A program made the translations under genes and the position numbers. From Halopelagius fulvigenes (GTDB taxonomy: Archaea; Halobacteriota; Halobacteria; Halobacteriales; Haloferacaceae), in contig NZ_JBHSXH010000011.1 of NCBI RefSeq assembly GCF_042662625.1, forward strand, positions 62,001 to 126,000: 64,000 bases of DNA. The letters are read 5' to 3'. The notes under the pieces are model-generated. The model was not told the origin of the DNA and did no database searches. It saw nothing but the letters and a program-made list of their open reading frames with translations. Of the stretch, positions 61,456-64,000 are shown one piece after another; the stretch's first letter is position 1; the number at the start of each line of letters is the position of its first letter.

Positions 61456-61604
61456 GCCGCCACCACCGAAGCGCCGAGTTTACCGAGGAACTCGCTCCAC
61501 CTCGCAGTCGCGTCCGCCCCGATGGCACGGCGCACCGCTGTGCTCTGGGGGTCGGTCGTCTCGTTCTCCGTCGTCTCTCGTCGGGGGGTACCGTCGTCTA
61601 TCAC
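61452..61604 (-). CDS. possible 50-residue protein coupled to the ABC ATPase
   Basis: A GTG at 61604 opens a frame with haloarchaeal codon bias: IDDGTPRRETTENETTDPQS, then TAVRRAIGADATARWSEFLG and KLGASVVAA. Its TGA overlaps the ATPase ATG (ATGA), the usual sign of translational coupling. Just upstream, in another frame, HDALNLHAIFDALADRPE looks like the first helix of a DUF7344-type winged helix that stops at once. Either a real small protein or the tail of a damaged regulator. Confidence 0.3.
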   Translation of the reverse strand: MIDDGTPRRETTENETTDPQSTAVRRAIGADATARWSEFLGKLGASVVAA

Positions 61605-61687
61605 TGGTGTTCACTCTCCGGACGGTCGGCCAGCGCATCGAAAATCGCGTGGAGATTCAGGGCGTCGTGGGGGGTTCGACCATCCGT

Positions 61688-61698
61688 TGGTATATACG
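61688..61698 (-). promoter_or_regulatory. TATA element of the ABC exporter transcript
   Basis: CCGTATATACC on the reverse strand would start a transcript at about 61665, before the small frame and the ATPase gene. Confidence 0.4.
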
Positions 61699-61756
61699 GT
61701 CCGCAGCTACTAAACCGTTTACCTAAATCGTCGTTTTCGAGCCTATCTGACCCTGT

Positions 61757-61963
61757 ATGCCCGAAATCAGCCTCCAGAAGTACGGCGCGGTGTGTCGGTT
61801 CGCCGACCGGTCGACGGCACCCTCTCGAGACGGGGCGAAGTCCACCGCACCGTCGGAGAACGCGCCCTCGAACGCCTCGTACTGTAGCGTCGAACGCCGA
61901 TTCACCGAACGTCTACGACTTCCACCTCGAAGACGAGCGTCTTACCCGCGAGTTCGTGGTTGA
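61757..61963 (+). CDS. doubtful small open frame
   Basis: The ATG at 61757 has CCTAAATCG about 27 bases upstream and good G/C-ending codons for its first 50 codons (PEISLQKYGAVCRFADRSTA and on). The last 20 codons run antisense through the end of the FKBP gene. No family resemblance. It may be real but shorter than annotated, or chance. Confidence 0.22.
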   Translation: MPEISLQKYGAVCRFADRSTAPSRDGAKSTAPSENAPSNASYCSVERRFTERLRLPPRRRASYPRVRG

Positions 61964-62375
61964 AGTCCACTTCCACCGTGCCGTCTCTGACGGCGGTCAC
62001 GTCGCCGTGCAGGCCGTTCTGAGCGTGGACGTGCAGGCCCACCTCCGGCGACTGGCCGACCATCCCCTCGAACGACTCCGCGTCGTACTCTCTCACTCGG
62101 TCGGCGTCGAACTCGCCGTACGCCTTCTCCGGCGGGACCGTCACGGTGGCCTCCTCGCCGGCCTCCATTCCGACGACGCTCTCTTCGAGACCCTCGATGA
62201 CCTCCCCGTCGCCGACCGTAAAGGAGAGCGGTGAGTAGTCGGTCCGGTCTTCGCCCCGCGCCCCCAACAGCCCGGACTTCTCGGCGACTTCGTAGTCCGA
62301 CGTGTCGAAGACGCTGCCGTCCTCGAAGCGACCCACGTACTCGACGGTGACGCGGTCGCCCGGTTCGATAGCCAT
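61902..62375 (-). CDS. FKBP-type (SlyD-like) peptidyl-prolyl isomerase
   Basis: The protein is 157 residues from the ATG at 62375 (MAIEPGDRVTVEYVGRFEDG). The FKBP domain shows GSVFDTSDYE, then LSFTVGDGEVIEGLEESVVG and PPEKAYGEF. The insert-in-flap domain of the SlyD group, with VGLHVHAQNGLHGDVTAV, interrupts it. It closes with VDFNHELAGKTLVFEVEVV. It catalyses proline isomerisation and acts as a chaperone in the cytosol. The frame is open to 62414, but the extra residues are not family sequence. Confidence 0.93.
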   Translation of the reverse strand: MAIEPGDRVTVEYVGRFEDGSVFDTSDYEVAEKSGLLGARGEDRTDYSPLSFTVGDGEVIEGLEESVVGMEAGEEATVTVPPEKAYGEFDADRVREYDAESFEGMVGQSPEVGLHVHAQNGLHGDVTAVRDGTVEVDFNHELAGKTLVFEVEVVDVR

Positions 62376-62491
62376 GGTCGGCCGTCGGGCGAGCAACGGC
62401 ATAAACTCGGTCATCCGCGGCGCGGGACGCGGAGCGGGGAGAGGAGGAGAGAGTTTCCAGCGGATTTAGGTCGCGTCGTCCGACTCCGCGT

Positions 62492-62953
62492 TCATGTCGC
62501 CGTCCGTCGCCCGCCGTCACCGCGCCGACGGGCCTCGACGGTGAGGGCCGCCGCGGCGACGAAGAGAGACAGCGTCGGGAGGACGAAGTACCACCCGATG
62601 CTCATGAGACCGATAATCGAGACGACGGTGCCGACGAGGCCAGTTAGCCACGCGACGCGACGGTGACCGGTCCACGCGGCGGCACCGCCGACGGCGACGA
62701 GTCCGAGAAGCGCCACCGCCCAGAAGAACAACACCGGGGCGTTACCGCCGGCACCGCTCAGCAGGTAGTCGATGCCGGCCGAGCACTCGCGGGTGACGGT
62801 CACCTCGCCGTCGCCGGTCTGCGACCGGCCGGTCGAACAGGTGATGGGGCCGAACGCGCCCATCAGAGAGAGAAAGCCGAGTCCGCCGGACAGACCGGCC
62901 ACTCCGGCGGCGACGCGGGCGACACGTCGGAGCGACGCGGCGGCGACCATCAC
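62492..62953 (-). CDS. small four-helix membrane protein
   Basis: The 153-residue protein has a helix at about 13-33, a short extracytoplasmic loop with two cysteines (GPITCSTGRSQTG and VTRECSAGIDYLL), three more helices (APVLFFWAVALLGLVAVGGA, then VAWLTGLVGTVVSIIGLMSI and FVLPTLSLFVAAAALTV) and a basic tail. It starts in an overlap with the stop of the NDUFA9-like gene, so the two are co-transcribed. Family unknown. Confidence 0.65.
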   Translation of the reverse strand: MMVAAASLRRVARVAAGVAGLSGGLGFLSLMGAFGPITCSTGRSQTGDGEVTVTRECSAGIDYLLSGAGGNAPVLFFWAVALLGLVAVGGAAAWTGHRRVAWLTGLVGTVVSIIGLMSIGWYFVLPTLSLFVAAAALTVEARRRGDGGRRTAT

Positions 62954-63885
62954 GCCGCGCTCCCGGCGGACTGCGACGACTCCGACTCGGACGCGCTCTC
63001 GCCGAGGCCGAGGTACTCCGAGAGCGTCCGGAGGTCACCGGGGTCGACGCCGAACGCGCGGACGTCGTTCTCCGCGACGGTGTTGTCGAACCGGAGCGAC
63101 CGGTACTGGTCCGCGCCCATCGGGAATCCCGGAATCGCCCCGCCGACGGTCAGCCCGATCCGGGCCAGGGCCATCGGGACGGAGAGGACGCGGACCGACT
63201 TCCCCTCGGCGCGGTAGGCGAGTTTCGCCACCTCCGCGAGGGTGAGCACCTCCGGGCCGCCGAGTTCGTACGTCTCCCCGGCGTGTTCGTCGCGTTCGAC
63301 GCAGTCGGCCAGCATCGGCGCGAGGTCGCCGAGCCAGATGGGTTGGAAGCGCGTCTTCCCGCCGCCCGGGAGCCCCGTCACGTACGGCGTCGTGAGCGTC
63401 TTCGTGAAGGAGACGAACTCGCCGCCGTCGCCGAAGACGACCGACGGGCGGACGACGACCCACTCCGGCGACGACTCGCGGACGACCCGTTCGGCGTCCC
63501 CTTTCGCGCGGATGTACGCGGTCGGACCGCCGGGGTCGGCCCCGAGCGCGCTCATCTGAACCAGTCGCTCGACGCCGCTGGCCTCCGCCGCGGCGACGAC
63601 GTTCTCGGTGCCGCCGCGGTGGACCCTGTCGTGCATCTCGTCGCCGCCGCGGGGTTTGAAAAGCGGCGAGAGGGCCACGAGGTTCACGACGGCGTCCTGC
63701 CCCTCGAATGCCGATTCGATGGAGTCGTAGTCGGTCACGTCACCGCTCACCGCTCGAACGCCGGCGGCGTCGGACGCGACGTCCGGGTCGCGAGAGAGGA
63801 CGGTGACGGCGTGTCCGCGTTCGACCAGTTCGCGGCGGAGTTCGGTGCCAACGAATCCGGACCCGCCGACGACGAGGACGTTCAT
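62950..63885 (-). CDS. NAD(P)-binding protein, complex I NDUFA9-like
   Basis: The atypical SDR is 311 residues from the ATG at 63885 (MNVLVVGGSGFVGTELRREL, with the GGSGFVG NAD(P) motif at the very start). Further hallmarks are DAVVNLVALSPLFKPRGGDE, VERLVQMSALGADPGG, AYIRAKGDAERVVRES and VVRPSVVFGDGGEF. The YIRAK replaces the classical YxxxK and is typical of NDUFA9-type proteins that bind but may not turn over NADPH. Haloarchaeal members may act in redox or lipid metabolism. Co-transcribed with the membrane protein gene at 62492. Confidence 0.87.
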   Translation of the reverse strand: MNVLVVGGSGFVGTELRRELVERGHAVTVLSRDPDVASDAAGVRAVSGDVTDYDSIESAFEGQDAVVNLVALSPLFKPRGGDEMHDRVHRGGTENVVAAAEASGVERLVQMSALGADPGGPTAYIRAKGDAERVVRESSPEWVVVRPSVVFGDGGEFVSFTKTLTTPYVTGLPGGGKTRFQPIWLGDLAPMLADCVERDEHAGETYELGGPEVLTLAEVAKLAYRAEGKSVRVLSVPMALARIGLTVGGAIPGFPMGADQYRSLRFDNTVAENDVRAFGVDPGDLRTLSEYLGLGESASESESSQSAGSAA

Positions 63886-64000
63886 ACCTTCCTGTGGGAC
63901 GCCGGCGGATATTACGTCACCGCCGGTCACCTCGGCCACCGAGTGGCACAGGCGTCGCGGCGTGACAGCGTCGGGTCACCGTCGGCGGCGCGGGGTCGCG
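63886..64000. other. window edge, upstream region of the NDUFA9-like gene
   Basis: The reverse strand should hold the promoter of the gene at 62950. The open frame continues upstream to 63939 with residues not typical of the family. Nothing else is visible before the window ends. Confidence 0.4.

Noticed and set aside
1..64000. CRISPR array, tRNA, rRNA or prophage
   Set aside because: No regularly spaced repeats, no cloverleaf with conserved TTCRANNC arms, no rRNA cores and no capsid/terminase-like proteins were seen in the reading.

Overview
The window comes from a halophilic archaeon, most likely a member of the Haloferacales. Proteins are strongly acidic. Many starts are leaderless, with a BRE/TATA-like element about 27 bases upstream. 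Haloarchaeal families recur throughout: HTH_10 bacterio-opsin-activator-like regulators, DUF7344, DUF5518, DUF7847-like proteins, a J-domain/2Fe-2S ferredoxin fusion and Orc1/Cdc6. I found no rRNA, tRNA, CRISPR array or intact transposase. All calls rest on reading the sequence; no database search was run.

Roughly 1-35 kb is accessory in character, with short functional modules separated by non-coding stretches full of gene debris. In order it holds: a quinol-type nitric oxide reductase with a very long N-terminal extension, a CPBP protease and a dead halocyanin fragment; a VapBC toxin-antitoxin pair; an aldo/keto reductase; an arylsulfotransferase-like membrane protein; a Gfo/Idh/MocA sugar dehydrogenase; a scrap heap holding a broken HTH_10 gene and an Orc1/Cdc6 that has lost its ATPase domain; a PHO4-type phosphate transporter flanked by 54-base direct repeats; small regulators; a PAS histidine kinase; a short GDPD; a Na+/Ca2+ exchanger-like protein; and a translationally coupled DUF211/VIT pair. 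At 23.8-29.4 kb a tight four-gene operon joins an Nramp-fold transporter lacking the metal-binding signature to hydantoinase/oxoprolinase subunits HyuA and HyuB and an Asp/Glu-racemase-family enzyme. After this come membrane proteins, GrpB and a second PHO4 transporter.

About 34.4-47.6 kb is a sugar-catabolism cluster that fits L-rhamnose. It has a GH78 alpha-L-rhamnosidase, an IclR regulator, an SDR dehydrogenase, a FAH-family diketo-acid hydrolase and a zinc alcohol dehydrogenase. Divergent from these are LutC and a LutB-LutA fusion. L-rhamnose degradation by the diketo-hydrolase route yields pyruvate plus L-lactate, so lactate-oxidising Lut proteins beside it make metabolic sense. The cluster is eroded: only the first bases of a sugar ABC ATPase and of an enolase-family (rhamnonate dehydratase-like) gene remain, a second FAH gene has lost its front half, and a second IclR gene is frameshifted.

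From about 50 kb to the end the DNA looks like ordinary haloarchaeal core sequence: denser, higher GC and mostly intact. It carries the ferredoxin fusion, a dicarboxylate/amino-acid symporter, a cytochrome P450 divergent from an HTH_10 regulator, a PPP-like phosphoesterase, a MATE exporter, a winged-helix regulator, a BrkB/YihY membrane protein, a DrrAB-type ABC exporter, an FKBP prolyl isomerase and an NDUFA9-like NAD(P)-binding protein.
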